A stretch of 64,000 bases of DNA from Methanococci archaeon (GCA_013153845.1 JAADDS010000012.1:21840-85839); one strand, 5' to 3'. Counted from the first letter of the stretch, positions 46,170-55,139 are shown. A program made the numbers and translations. The notes: generated from the letters alone by a model not told the origin.

Positions 46170-46883
46170 ATGATGATGAGGATTGATATAAATCAAATAG
46201 AAAAAGAAGAGGATATAAAACTTTTAAAAGAATTAAATTGGGATGGGTTTGTGTTTTATCAGTATGATGATGAATTTGATAGAAAAAGATATAAACACGT
46301 TGAAGAGCTTGCCAAAAACTATAATTTAAAAATATACTGTGGAGTTAAGATAAAAAACTGTGAAAATTTGAAGGAACTAAAAAATAAGGTAAAAAGGTAT
46401 AGGAACAAATGCCACATGATCTTAGTGGAGGGAGGTGTTTTAAAAGTAAATAGAGCAACTGTGGAGATGCATGAGGTAGATGTGCTCTCAACTCCTGAAC
46501 GTGGACGGAAAGATAGTGGAATAGACCACACCTTGGCAAGATTGGCTTCACTTCATAGGGTTGCGTTGGAGATAAATTTTAAAAATCTTTTAAATAAAGA
46601 TGGTTATGAAAGAGCAAGGACATTATTATTCTTTAGAAATAACTTAAAATTGGCTAAAAAATTTAAGGTTCCGGTCGTTATATCAACTGATGCAGAGACC
46701 AAATATGAACTCAAAAATTCAAACGATCTGAGGTCTTTCTTGAATACTATTGTCGATCCTGATTATGCAAAAGAGATCTTAACTACCACATACAAGATAT
46801 GCGATTTTAGGGAATATTTAATGAGAGATAATGTTATTCGATGGGGTGTAGAGATTTTAGAGGAAAAAAGCAATAAAAATTAA
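46170..46883 (+). CDS. rnp3: RNase P protein component 3 (Rpp30/POP5-complex partner)
   Basis: This 237-residue protein is the archaeal homologue of Rpp30, a TIM-barrel RNase P subunit that binds Pop5. ILVEGGVLKVNRATVEMHEVDVLSTPERGRKDSGIDHTLARLA is the diagnostic central stretch; AVVISTDAETKYELK-like strands close the barrel. Three ATGs in a row open the gene; GGAG sits five bases before the first. The other RNase P protein gene here, rnp4, is 30 kb away. Confidence 0.9.
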   Translation: MMMRIDINQIEKEEDIKLLKELNWDGFVFYQYDDEFDRKRYKHVEELAKNYNLKIYCGVKIKNCENLKELKNKVKRYRNKCHMILVEGGVLKVNRATVEMHEVDVLSTPERGRKDSGIDHTLARLASLHRVALEINFKNLLNKDGYERARTLLFFRNNLKLAKKFKVPVVISTDAETKYELKNSNDLRSFLNTIVDPDYAKEILTTTYKICDFREYLMRDNVIRWGVEILEEKSNKN

Positions 46884-46925
46884 GGAAATTAAAAGATTAA
46901 AATAAAAAATGGTAGATAAAATATT

Positions 46926-47441
46926 TTACTGTGATACTGACTTTATTTGATTGGCATTTAGGTTTAAACTATTTAAAACCGCATCTTTTGCTATCTCTGA
47001 AACATCGATCTCTTGTTTAATGTCTATTGGAATGTTGACTTTGGTTATTAGTAAGTTGATTGATATATTCCCAACAACTTCAACAGGAAGTTTAGTGCTT
47101 TTTTGCTTTATTGCAACTTCTACAAGTTTTTTATTTGAAATGATTACTGGTAAAGTGAACGTTGTATTTCCAGAGGTTATTTTTATATTTTCCTGCTCTC
47201 CGTGTCCTAAAAACACTTTTCCGTCATTGGTTAGTGCGTATATATCAAAGGAGATCTTATCAATTGTTATTCCCACAGGATTGGGGTTGTTTACTAAAAC
47301 CTCAATCTCCATTTTTGTATTATCTGCATTTAATTTTTGAATTTTTTCTCCAACAACCTCTATCTTTGGCTGTTCTAAACATCCAGAAAAACCGAGGGTT
47401 ATAACAATCAACCCTAATAATAAAAATTTAATATACCTCAT
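46926..47441 (-). CDS. LEA14/WHy-domain lipoprotein
   Basis: The 171-residue protein starts with a lipoprotein signal ending FSGC (Cys21), so it should be anchored outside the membrane. The rest is a beta-sandwich with MEIEVLVNNPNPVGITIDKISFDIYA and TTFTLPVIISNKKLVEVAI, as in LEA14-type domains linked to desiccation and stress proteins. Its partner is unknown. It converges with rnp3 and faces away from the 47.6 kb gene. Confidence 0.8.
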   Translation of the reverse strand: MRYIKFLLLGLIVITLGFSGCLEQPKIEVVGEKIQKLNADNTKMEIEVLVNNPNPVGITIDKISFDIYALTNDGKVFLGHGEQENIKITSGNTTFTLPVIISNKKLVEVAIKQKSTKLPVEVVGNISINLLITKVNIPIDIKQEIDVSEIAKDAVLNSLNLNANQIKSVSQ

Positions 47442-47647
47442 AACATCCCCTCTTTACAGTTTTTATGTGGGATTGTTAAAGGGCAATATGATTATATGCT
47501 TTTAAATATTTATAAGGTTATTTATTAACTATTTAATATTATAAAAAGTTTGTGAAAAGTTTAATAGATAAGTATAGAAAATATAAATTAAAAAGTTAAT
47601 AAAAAGAAAAAAGAAGAAAGTTAAAAAAGAAATTTAAGTGATTTAAG

Positions 47648-48439
47648 ATGCTAATAAACAAGAGCAAGATTGAAATTATCGAGCAGTTTATATATATCTT
47701 AGAGATTTTGAGCAGTTATGCAAAGGAGGGAAGCGATGAAAAAGCAGTTATAAAAATAATGCTCGATTATCTTGAAAAAGGACAACTTTTAGATGAGGAT
47801 ATTTTACCAATAGCCATGAAAATCTCTGAAATTGCAAAAAAAGTCGGAAGCTATGATATGAAACGAGAAATAAATCTCCTTCTATTTGGAGAGAAGAAAA
47901 AAAGGTTAACAAAAGCACAAAAAAATAAGATAAAAAAAATAATTGAGATTTTGGAGTATTTAAAAGGTTATATTGAGAAAAAACCTTACAAATCATATGA
48001 AGATATTCATATTTTAAATTTAATAGGACTAAAAATTTTAAGATTGGATGAGGGAATAGTTATAGATTATAAAGCAGAAGTGAGAAGTTTAACAAACATT
48101 GCTTTAAGAATAGGAAGTTATGAATTAAAAAGCGAGATTGAATTGTTATTAACTGGAAGAAAAAGACGAAAGTTAACAGAGGAGTTTTTAGAGAAAAGAT
48201 TGTTGATAATAGAGATCTTAGAGATGATTAAGGACTTTATAGACAAGAAAGAGTTTAAATCCCCATTTGATTATGAGGCCATATTTCTAATAAACTTAAA
48301 AATCCATAGAATAGAAGAGGGAATTTTAAAAAACTATGATGAAGAAGTGGAATCACTACTTGGAATAGCGAGAAAAGTAGGAAATCATCAATTAAGAGAT
48401 CAGATTGTTTTGTTAAAAGAGAGTATTAAGGAAAAATAA
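47648..48439 (+). CDS. Triple-repeat helical protein of unknown function
   Basis: The 263-residue protein consists of three related blocks of about 85 residues. Each block has a helix like KIIEILEYLKGYI, then EDI.ILNL.GLKI, a REEG/DEGI turn, and RIGSYELKSEIELLL. The blocks begin near residues 8, 88 and 178. I know no function for the family; the charged helices suggest protein or RNA contact. It precedes hemD and hypD by short gaps (37 and 12 bases between hemD's neighbours), so the three may form an operon. Confidence 0.75.
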   Translation: MLINKSKIEIIEQFIYILEILSSYAKEGSDEKAVIKIMLDYLEKGQLLDEDILPIAMKISEIAKKVGSYDMKREINLLLFGEKKKRLTKAQKNKIKKIIEILEYLKGYIEKKPYKSYEDIHILNLIGLKILRLDEGIVIDYKAEVRSLTNIALRIGSYELKSEIELLLTGRKRRKLTEEFLEKRLLIIEILEMIKDFIDKKEFKSPFDYEAIFLINLKIHRIEEGILKNYDEEVESLLGIARKVGNHQLRDQIVLLKESIKEK

Positions 48440-48476
48440 AAAAATTAATTAAAAATAAAAATTAAAAAGGGAGAAT

Positions 48477-49211
48477 ATGAAAGTAGTTATAACAAGGCCA
48501 AAAGAAAGAGCAGAAGCATTTTCAACTATTTTAAAAAAAGAAAACTTCGATCCAATAATCTTTCCAACATTAAAGTTAGAATACAATAAAGATCTAAAAA
48601 TTGATTTAGATGAATATGATTGGATTATCTTTACATCACCAAGTGGTGTGATTGGACTCAACAATATACTCTCAAAAAAAGAAAAAGAAAATGTTAAAGA
48701 TAAAAAAATTGCCGCAATAGGAGAAAAAACCGCAAAAATGGTTAAAAAAATATTTGGAAAGTATCCAGATATTGTTCCAAAACAATACACTGCGGAATGT
48801 TTGTTAGAAGAAATAAAAAAACGTGCTGATAAAAACGATAGATTTTTAGTGCCCACAACACCATCAACAAGAGATATTTTAAAAAATAACCTAAATGCAG
48901 ATTTGGTATTTGTTTATAAATCGGTAGAGCCAGAAAATTTAAAAGAAAATATGGAAGTATTAAAAGAAACATTAAAAAACGAGGAGAGGTTTATTATAAC
49001 CTTTACAAGTGGCTTAACTGCGAAAAATTTTTTTAAATATGTAGATGATGAATTTTACCAAATGATTAAAAATAATTATATTGTTGCGATAGGGCCAATT
49101 ACAGCAAAAGTTATTCAAAAATTTGGAATTAATCCAAAAATTCCAGATAAATATACTATTGAGGGAATGTTGGAAGTTATTAAATTAATTAGAAGAGAAA
49201 ATAACATTTAA
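48477..49211 (+). CDS. hemD: Uroporphyrinogen-III synthase
   Basis: The 244-residue enzyme closes and inverts the last pyrrole of hydroxymethylbilane to give uroporphyrinogen III. The family is poorly conserved, but the signature strands are present: VVITRPKERAEAFSTILK, WIIFTSPSGVIGLNNI, AAIGEKTAKMVKK, IITFTSGLTAKNFFK and VAIGPITAKVIQKFG. Its product feeds CobA, whose gene is at 16.3 kb. A GGGAGA lies before the ATG. hypD follows after 12 bases. Confidence 0.88.
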   Translation: MKVVITRPKERAEAFSTILKKENFDPIIFPTLKLEYNKDLKIDLDEYDWIIFTSPSGVIGLNNILSKKEKENVKDKKIAAIGEKTAKMVKKIFGKYPDIVPKQYTAECLLEEIKKRADKNDRFLVPTTPSTRDILKNNLNADLVFVYKSVEPENLKENMEVLKETLKNEERFIITFTSGLTAKNFFKYVDDEFYQMIKNNYIVAIGPITAKVIQKFGINPKIPDKYTIEGMLEVIKLIRRENNI

Positions 49212-49223
49212 AAAGGGGAAACT

Positions 49224-50300
49224 ATGATAAACATCAACGACAAAGATATGATAAAAAAGGCAATAGATAAAATAGAAAAACTATCAGAAAAAGTGGATCA
49301 ATTGAAAATAATGCACGTATGTGGAAGTCATGAACATACTATCTGTAAATATGGAATCAGAGAAGTTCTTCCAGAAAATATTAAAGTTATCCCTGGCCCT
49401 GGATGCCCTGTCTGCGTAACAACGCAAAAAGAGATAGATACTGCAATATACTTGGCAGATAATGGATATGTGATAACAACCCTCGGAGATATGTATAGAG
49501 TCCCAGGTAGTGAGAAATCCCTAATGGAAAAACAGTCGGAGGGCTGCGATGTTAGAATTGTTTATAGCATAAGTGAAGCTGTAAAAATGGCTAAAAAAGA
49601 AAAAGATAAAAAATTTGTTTTTGTAGCAATAGGTTTTGAAACAACCGCTCCAACCACAGGAGCAGAGTTAATAACCCTAAAAAATAAGGATGTTAACAAC
49701 TTCTTTATACTGAACTGTCATAGACAAACACCTCCAGTTATGGAGTTTTTATTGAAAGAAGGTGTTTACTTAAACGCTTTTATCTGTCCAGGTCATGTTT
49801 CTACGATAACCGGATTAAAGCCATACTATAAACTTTGTGAGGAGTTTAAAACTCCAATGGTTGTGGCTGGTTTTGAACCCATAGATGTTCTGATCTCAAT
49901 TGTTATGATATTAAAACAGATTATTGGCGGAGATATAAAGGTGGAGAATGAATATAAAAGAGCAGTGCGAGATGAAGGGAATGTTTTAGCCCAAAAGATA
50001 ATAAATGAGGTTTTTGAAAGCATAGATGTGCCTTGGAGGGGCTTTCCAGTTGTAAAAAATGGGGGTTTTGGTCTTAGGGACAAATATAGAATTTTTGATA
50101 TTTATGAACATGAATATATTCCAGAAATAAAAGAAAAAATTCCAAAAGGTTGCATTTGCGATAAAATTTTAAGAGGAGAGAAACTTCCAACCGACTGCCC
50201 ATTATTTGGAACCGTCTGCACCCCCCTAAACCCAGTTGGTAGTTGTATGGTTTCGGATGAGGGGACTTGTAGGATATTTTATAAGTATAAGGGAATTTGA
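49224..50300 (+). CDS. hypD: Hydrogenase maturation protein HypD
   Basis: HypD is the iron-sulfur scaffold on which the Fe(CN)2CO unit of [NiFe] hydrogenases is built with HypC. The 358-residue protein has HVCGSHEHTICKYGIRE, PGPGCPVCVTTQKEIDTAI and FETTAPTT. It ends with cysteine-rich CICDKILRGEKLPTDCPLFGTVCTPLNPVGSCMVSDEG, with the cluster ligands. A GGGG precedes the ATG. The last codons are repeated twice downstream, at 50342 and 50459. No other hyp gene is nearby. Confidence 0.94.
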   Translation: MININDKDMIKKAIDKIEKLSEKVDQLKIMHVCGSHEHTICKYGIREVLPENIKVIPGPGCPVCVTTQKEIDTAIYLADNGYVITTLGDMYRVPGSEKSLMEKQSEGCDVRIVYSISEAVKMAKKEKDKKFVFVAIGFETTAPTTGAELITLKNKDVNNFFILNCHRQTPPVMEFLLKEGVYLNAFICPGHVSTITGLKPYYKLCEEFKTPMVVAGFEPIDVLISIVMILKQIIGGDIKVENEYKRAVRDEGNVLAQKIINEVFESIDVPWRGFPVVKNGGFGLRDKYRIFDIYEHEYIPEIKEKIPKGCICDKILRGEKLPTDCPLFGTVCTPLNPVGSCMVSDEGTCRIFYKYKGI

Positions 50301-50319
50301 ATATTCAATTTTGATGAAA
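50242..50319 (+). repeat. hypD 3' end, copy A of direct repeat (within gene and past stop)
   Basis: These 78 bases recur exactly at 50459-50536, a period of 217. They contain the last 19 codons of hypD, the stop, and 19 bases beyond it. A partial copy B lies between, at 50342-50377. Confidence 0.92.
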
Positions 50320-50341
50320 CTTTTTCTAAAAGTTTCGTTGA

Positions 50342-50377
50342 ATGGTTTCGGATGAGGGGACTTGTAGGATATTTTAT
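50342..50377 (+). repeat. hypD 3' end, partial copy B
   Basis: Thirty-six bases match copy A from 50247, then a small deletion (two A) spoils the rest. A perfect hairpin (GAAACTTTT, loop TCT, AAAAGTTTC; 50315-50335) lies between copies A and B. Confidence 0.88.
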
Positions 50378-50396
50378 GTATAGGAAGATTTAAGAG

Positions 50397-50456
50397 GTAT
50401 TTACTCCCGTTAGGGGGTAAATACATCCTGGGTATACCAATAGGGCGGAGCCCTAT
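50397..50456 (+). mobile_element. Hairpin mini-element E4, TnpB right-end-like
   Basis: Hairpin beta is GTATTTACTCCC, loop GTTA, GGGGGTAAATAC (50397-50424). A linker ATCCTGGGTATACCA follows, then hairpin gamma ATAGGGC, loop GGA, GCCCTAT (50440-50456). The linker and gamma match element E1, the beta loop matches E2. No transposase is seen. Copy C of the hypD end begins two bases later. Confidence 0.65.
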
Positions 50457-50458
50457 GG

Positions 50459-50536
50459 GTTGTATGGTTTCGGATGAGGGGACTTGTAGGATATTTTATA
50501 AGTATAAGGGAATTTGAATATTCAATTTTGATGAAA
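50459..50536 (+). repeat. hypD 3' end, copy C of direct repeat
   Basis: These bases are identical over 78 bases to 50242-50319, including the stop codon and following bases. The copy ends at the 3' end of the convergent mscS gene (50538). Confidence 0.92.
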
Positions 50537-50537
50537 A

Positions 50538-51626
50538 TTATTGGTTGTCATACTTCAAATAAACCGTATACGTTGGAAATGCGAATTCTATTCCTTCTTT
50601 ATCGAATTCTTCTTTTATTTTTAAATTAATTTCATTTACCGTGTTAATGTATCTCCTATAACCATCATACTTAAAATTTTTAACATAATAAACCACTTGG
50701 ATATTTAAACTCCAATCCCCATATTCTTTAAAGTAAACAGTTATAGGTTCTTCTTCGACATTTGGGTGGTTTAATAAAATATTTTTTATTATTTCCTCCG
50801 CTTTTTTGATCTTTTCAACAGGTGTGGAATAAGTTATACCTATCGTTGTTATAACCCTCCATTTATTTTTAGAAGGAACATTCTGTATAACATCATCTAT
50901 GAGTTTAGAGTTTGGAACTACGATGATAGAGTTGTCTTGAGATCTTATCTTTGTGCTTCTTATTCCAATATCTTCAACAATACCGCTGCCTCCACTAAAA
51001 GTTATCCAATTTCCTATTTTAAAGGGTTTGTCGGTTATGATTATCAAACCAGCAATTAAATTAGAAACAAGATTTTGAGATGCCAACGCAACTGCTAAAC
51101 CACCTATCCCCAAACCTGCAAGAAGTGTTTTTATATCATAACCAAGATTACTTAAAATTAACAACAACCCAATAACCCAAACAATCAATCTAACGAGTTT
51201 TTTAGTTAAAACTACAAACTGATCGTCAACATCTTTTTTTGTCTTCTTAGAGATCGTTTGGGCTAAATATCTCTCTACGAGTTCTGTGAAAAATCTATCT
51301 AAAAATACAATAATACATAAAATAAACGCAGTTAAAATACCCTCATTTGTCGTAGTTTTTAGAGAAGGTGGAAGGTAAAGAAAATTAACTCCAAAGTAAA
51401 ATCCTGCCAATATTATGGCTATCGCTACCGGAAGGGATAAAGCCCTAACAAGGAGTTCATCCAATTCTATTCCGCTTTTTTCGTGTAGTTTATCAGCTAT
51501 TCTTTCAATTAATGCATTAGCATATTTTCCGATAATTATCGACACAAGAATAGAGATGATCGATAAAACGTAATTGGTTAACGTGTTGTTATTTATAATG
51601 TAGGAGATCATCTGCATTATGGTCAT
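50538..51626 (-). CDS. Mechanosensitive channel, MscS family
   Basis: This 362-residue membrane protein opens under membrane tension to release solutes. The N-terminus has about four or five helices; the pore helix and following beta domain are clear in LLAGLGIGGLAVALASQNLVSNLIAGLIII and NWITFSGGSGIVEDIGIRSTKIRSQDNSIIVVPNS. The family was studied in M. jannaschii (MscMJLR, MJ1143 by memory). GAGGGG precedes the ATG. The stop is next to the hypD repeat copy C. Confidence 0.92.
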   Translation of the reverse strand: MTIMQMISYIINNNTLTNYVLSIISILVSIIIGKYANALIERIADKLHEKSGIELDELLVRALSLPVAIAIILAGFYFGVNFLYLPPSLKTTTNEGILTAFILCIIVFLDRFFTELVERYLAQTISKKTKKDVDDQFVVLTKKLVRLIVWVIGLLLILSNLGYDIKTLLAGLGIGGLAVALASQNLVSNLIAGLIIITDKPFKIGNWITFSGGSGIVEDIGIRSTKIRSQDNSIIVVPNSKLIDDVIQNVPSKNKWRVITTIGITYSTPVEKIKKAEEIIKNILLNHPNVEEEPITVYFKEYGDWSLNIQVVYYVKNFKYDGYRRYINTVNEINLKIKEEFDKEGIEFAFPTYTVYLKYDNQ

Positions 51627-51654
51627 ATATTCCCCTCTAAATCAAAGATATTTC

Positions 51655-52128
51655 CTAATTAACATTTTTTTCTTTGTTATTGCAGTATCGTTTGACTATC
51701 TCTTTAACAATATCAAATGAACTGTGAAATGGACATTTTTTATAATTTTTAAATCTAACAATTTTTGGATGTAGGTTGTGTTTTTCAAGTTCTTTTTTTA
51801 ACGTTTCTTCATCAAATGTCATCTGATCTGGGCCAAGAACTATTATATCAGGTTTTAATTTTAATATTGGCTCTAATTTATTATTTAAGCTACCCAATAT
51901 TGCTTTATCTACTGGTTTTAATGCCTCTACCATCTCTCTCCTCTGATTTTCTGGGATTATTGGTTTTCTACCTTTTAATCTTTCAACGGTCTTATCTCTT
52001 GCTATTATTACTATTAACTCGTCTCCTAAACTTTTAGCAAACTTTAATATCTCATAATGCCCCGGATGAAGAATATCAAACGTTCCTGCCGTTATTACTC
52101 TTTTTTTTACATTTCTATCTTTTTCCAT
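51655..52128 (-). CDS. ribL: Archaeal FAD synthetase (nucleotidyltransferase)
   Basis: RibL transfers AMP from ATP to FMN to form FAD. The 157-residue protein has the cytidylyltransferase motif HPGH in [16 protein letters not shown], and the ISSTKI-like region replaced by [16 protein letters not shown] near residue 132 holds the conserved cysteine that archaeal FAD synthetase uses. It acts after the arfA pathway at the start of the window. It is downstream of the AI-2E-like permease gene on the same strand and upstream of mscS by 28 bases. Confidence 0.9.
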   Translation of the reverse strand: MEKDRNVKKRVITAGTFDILHPGHYEILKFAKSLGDELIVIIARDKTVERLKGRKPIIPENQRREMVEALKPVDKAILGSLNNKLEPILKLKPDIIVLGPDQMTFDEETLKKELEKHNLHPKIVRFKNYKKCPFHSSFDIVKEIVKRYCNNKEKNVN

Positions 52129-52245
52129 AGAGTATACACCATATAATCCACTTATTATTAATTATTTTCTTGCTGTTTTTGTTGCATTATTTTTATTTAG
52201 TTTTTACTTAATTTATTATTTTGAATTTATTTTAATTTTTATTTT

Positions 52246-53241
52246 TTAAATCTTCTTATCTCTATATTTAGCCAAATAGAAAGCATTTAACGCTCCAACA
52301 ACTAAGGGACCTATTGCAAATCCACTTAGACCAAGGGACAAAGGAGCAATTAAAAATGCAACTACAACAAGAACAGGATGTATGTCAACTTCTTTTTTCA
52401 CGATATATGGTCTTATAACAAAATCAGGAGCAATAGATAAGAATAACTCCCCATATACAAATATAAAAATTGCCTTTGCATAGTTATGTGTTAGGAAGAA
52501 GTATATTGCAATTGCAATATAAACCATCCAGCCCCCAAGTATTGGAAGGAGGGCAAAAACACCTGTAATTATTGCAAATAACTCAGCATATTTAACTCCT
52601 GCTATTAAGTAGCCAATGTATGAGAGAATTGTAATTATGATCGATAAAGATACGCAACTTATGAATAAATTTTTATAGGAATCGTGAAGATACTGTAAAT
52701 AGATCTTCATCTTCTCTTTATAGTTTTCTGGAGTGAATGATATAACCACGTCTTTGAACTTATAGCCATCCCTTAAAAAGTAGAATGTTATAAATAATAC
52801 CAAAATTGTTTTTATAGCCAGATAACCAGCATCTATAATTTTTCCAGAAAGCTGGCTTATTGCATATTTTATCAACTCATTAACATATTTTGTTATCATC
52901 TCATCGTTGGTTATAATCCTGTCCAGTAGGGGGTTGTTTAGCACACTGAGGAAGTATTGGTTTATGGAATTAGGATCTATCGATAAGACGATATTTAAGA
53001 ATGTAGAGAATGCATAAATAGTGATTAAGGTTATTGGAATTAAATATATACCTATTGCAAGAGCTGCTGACACTGTTCTATTTAGCTTTTTTACCAGCAA
53101 ATTATAGATCGGAAGAGCCATATAGGCAAATGCACATGCATAAGCAAACGTATCAATAAATGGAAACACTATATACAATAACACAAGCAACAAACCGATA
53201 ACAATGGCCTTTCTTATATACTTAAACTCATCAAAATTCAT
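52246..53241 (-). CDS. AI-2E/UPF0118-family membrane permease
   Basis: The 331-residue protein has about eight membrane helices. It has the family pattern AIGIYLIPITLI in the first half and GVFALLPILGGWMVYIAIAIYFFL in the second, with LSLGLSGFAIGPLVVG at the end. Its substrate is unknown; family members export signals or Na+. It is divergent from the glycosyltransferase gene with only 17 bases between the starts, so the two promoters must overlap. Confidence 0.82.
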   Translation of the reverse strand: MNFDEFKYIRKAIVIGLLLVLLYIVFPFIDTFAYACAFAYMALPIYNLLVKKLNRTVSAALAIGIYLIPITLITIYAFSTFLNIVLSIDPNSINQYFLSVLNNPLLDRIITNDEMITKYVNELIKYAISQLSGKIIDAGYLAIKTILVLFITFYFLRDGYKFKDVVISFTPENYKEKMKIYLQYLHDSYKNLFISCVSLSIIITILSYIGYLIAGVKYAELFAIITGVFALLPILGGWMVYIAIAIYFFLTHNYAKAIFIFVYGELFLSIAPDFVIRPYIVKKEVDIHPVLVVVAFLIAPLSLGLSGFAIGPLVVGALNAFYLAKYRDKKI

Positions 53242-53258
53242 GGTATCACGGGATCTAT

Positions 53259-54305
53259 ATGAAAGTTTTAATGCCTACTATATATCACCCTCACATTGGA
53301 GGAATTACCTTACACGTAGAGAACTTAGTAAAGAATTTGAGTAATGTCGAGTTCCATATAATTACTTATGATAGATATGAAGAAAACAGATATAAAAATG
53401 TAATCGTTCATGAAGTCCCACATTTAAAAAGAATTAGGGGAATAAGTTATCTAATAAACGCATACAAACTTGGAAAAAAGATAATTGAAAGAGAAGAGAT
53501 CGATCTGATACATTCACACTATGCGTTTCCACAGGGGTGTGTTGGAGCACTATTAAAAAGAAAATACAACATTCCACATATTTTAACACTTCACGGTAGT
53601 GATGCTTTAATCTTAAAGAACTCGATAAAAGGAAAATACTTCTTTGATTATGCAGTATACAACGCAGATACAATAATATGTGTTAGCAAATACATACAAT
53701 CCCAATTAACAAAAGAACTTAGAAAAAAATCCGTAGTTGTTTATAATGGAGTAGATGAAAATCTGTTATACAATGAAGGAGATAATGAATTTGGGCTGTT
53801 TGTTGGAGCTTTCGTTCCTCAAAAGGGAGTAGATATTTTAATAAACGCAATAAAGGATATTGATTTCAATTTTAAACTTGTAGGGGATGGAAAATTATTT
53901 AAAAAAATCGAACGCTTTGTATTGGAAAATAAACTAAAAAATGTAGAACTACTTGGAAAAAGGTCATTTAAAGACGTTGCCTCGTTAATGAGAACATGTA
54001 GCTTTCTGATAGTTCCTTCTCGAAGTGAGGGCTTTGGAATGGTTGCTGTGGAAGCAATGGCTTGCTCTAAACCAGTAATTGCTTCTAATGTTGGGGGTTT
54101 GAGCGAGATTATTGAAGATGGGGTTAATGGACTGTTATTTGAAAAAGAAAATATTAATGATTTAAGAGAAAAAATTACCCTTCTTGTTAATAATAGAGAG
54201 ATGAGAAATAACCTTGGAAAAGAAGGAAAAAGATTCTCTAAAAATTTTTCATGGAAAAAATGTGCTGAGGAGGTTTTAAAACTTTATTACGACAGTGTTG
54301 ATTAA
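53259..54305 (+). CDS. Glycosyltransferase family 4
   Basis: This 348-residue GT-B enzyme transfers sugars from a nucleotide donor. The first domain has YHPHIGGITLHVENLVKNL; the C-terminal domain has LFVGAFVPQKGVDILINAI, LVGDGKLF, and PSRSEGFGMVAVEAMACSKPVIASNVGGLSEIIEDGVNGLLF, the donor-binding E-x7-E motif. The acceptor is unknown, perhaps S-layer N-glycans or lipid sugars. The 3' end faces the convergent TFS gene (8 bases). Confidence 0.9.
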   Translation: MKVLMPTIYHPHIGGITLHVENLVKNLSNVEFHIITYDRYEENRYKNVIVHEVPHLKRIRGISYLINAYKLGKKIIEREEIDLIHSHYAFPQGCVGALLKRKYNIPHILTLHGSDALILKNSIKGKYFFDYAVYNADTIICVSKYIQSQLTKELRKKSVVVYNGVDENLLYNEGDNEFGLFVGAFVPQKGVDILINAIKDIDFNFKLVGDGKLFKKIERFVLENKLKNVELLGKRSFKDVASLMRTCSFLIVPSRSEGFGMVAVEAMACSKPVIASNVGGLSEIIEDGVNGLLFEKENINDLREKITLLVNNREMRNNLGKEGKRFSKNFSWKKCAEEVLKLYYDSVD

Positions 54306-54313
54306 ATACCAAA

Positions 54314-54637
54314 TTAATCATACTCTCTCCACGTGTGGCCACACTTTTTACACTTGTAAAATCTTGTTTCCGGTTCATCTGCACATCTTGTCTGTTGCAA
54401 CCACCAGTATGCCTCCGTATGTCCACACTTTGGACACTCTATCCTCGTTGTTGGTAATGTCTCAAGACCCTCATCTTCTATAACAGTTATTTCCTTTTTC
54501 TTAGGTTCTAAATGCTCCTTATATTCATACTCATTACTAACTTCGGCAGTTTCTTCTTCATATCCACAAACAGCACATTTTAATTTTCCATCTTTTGGTA
54601 GCATTAGATTTTTACATTTTGGACAAAACTTTACCAT
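54314..54637 (-). CDS. tfs: Transcription elongation factor TFS
   Basis: The 107-residue protein has an N-terminal zinc ribbon (CPKCKNLM ... CAVCGYEE) and a C-terminal TFIIS-type ribbon (ECPKCGHTEAYWWLQQTRCADEPETRFYKCKKCGHTW). The C-terminal loop holds the DE pair that helps RNA polymerase cut stalled transcripts. GAGGTG lies five bases before the ATG. It overlaps the end of nudF by 26 bases in the same direction, so both are probably on one mRNA. Confidence 0.93.
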   Translation of the reverse strand: MVKFCPKCKNLMLPKDGKLKCAVCGYEEETAEVSNEYEYKEHLEPKKKEITVIEDEGLETLPTTRIECPKCGHTEAYWWLQQTRCADEPETRFYKCKKCGHTWREYD

Positions 54638-55139
54638 CTTTCCACCTCAGGTAATCTTTTATTATTCGCTCATGATCAAAAGCCAACTCTGGCAGAGCAT
54701 TCAGATCAAAAAACTCCGCCTCTTTTGCATCATCTCCTGCTTTCAGCTTTCCTCCAACAACCTTTAAGATATAAGTTATAGATATTACATGTCCTCTTGG
54801 ATCCCTTGTAGGAGATGAATAAACTCCTAAGAGGTCTGTTATCTCTGTAATTAATCCCGTTTCTTCTTTAATTTCTCTAATAACTGCATTTTCAACCGTC
54901 TCTCCACACTCGACAAAACCTCCGGGGATTGCAAAATATCCCTTAAAAGGAGGATTTTTTCTTTTTATTAGTAATATTTTACCATCCTGCTCGATTATTC
55001 CATCTACGGCCACAGCAGGATGAAGATACAACCCATACTTTTTCAGATCCCTCTTTTTTATAAATTTTTTAGAGAATCTCTTCCCGAAAAGATTTGTGGC
55101 AATTATTTTTCCACTTATGCAGAAGCACTTTCCTCTCAT
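54612..55139 (-). CDS. nudF: ADP-ribose pyrophosphatase (Nudix hydrolase)
   Basis: The 175-residue enzyme cleaves ADP-ribose to AMP and ribose phosphate. Its Nudix box is intact: GGFVECGETVENAVIREIKEETGL (about residues 75-98), with ITDLLGVYSSPTRDPRGHVISITYIL after it. The first domain has a zinc-like CFCISGKI. I start at the ATG at 55139, which gives the length near the 169 residues I recall for MJ1149; a longer reading from 55220 has no ribosome site. The end runs into the tfs start. Confidence 0.87.
   Translation of the reverse strand: MRGKCFCISGKIIATNLFGKRFSKKFIKKRDLKKYGLYLHPAVAVDGIIEQDGKILLIKRKNPPFKGYFAIPGGFVECGETVENAVIREIKEETGLITEITDLLGVYSSPTRDPRGHVISITYILKVVGGKLKAGDDAKEAEFFDLNALPELAFDHERIIKDYLRWKDGKVLSKM

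Noticed and set aside
50242..50536. Direct repeats that might be a CRISPR array
   Set aside because: Only three copies, unequal in length, derived from the hypD gene end, with unlike spacers. There is no regular repeat-spacer pattern.
53259..54305. Capsule or phage island around the glycosyltransferase
   Set aside because: Neighbours are housekeeping genes with normal composition; no integrase, att site or other transferase is seen.
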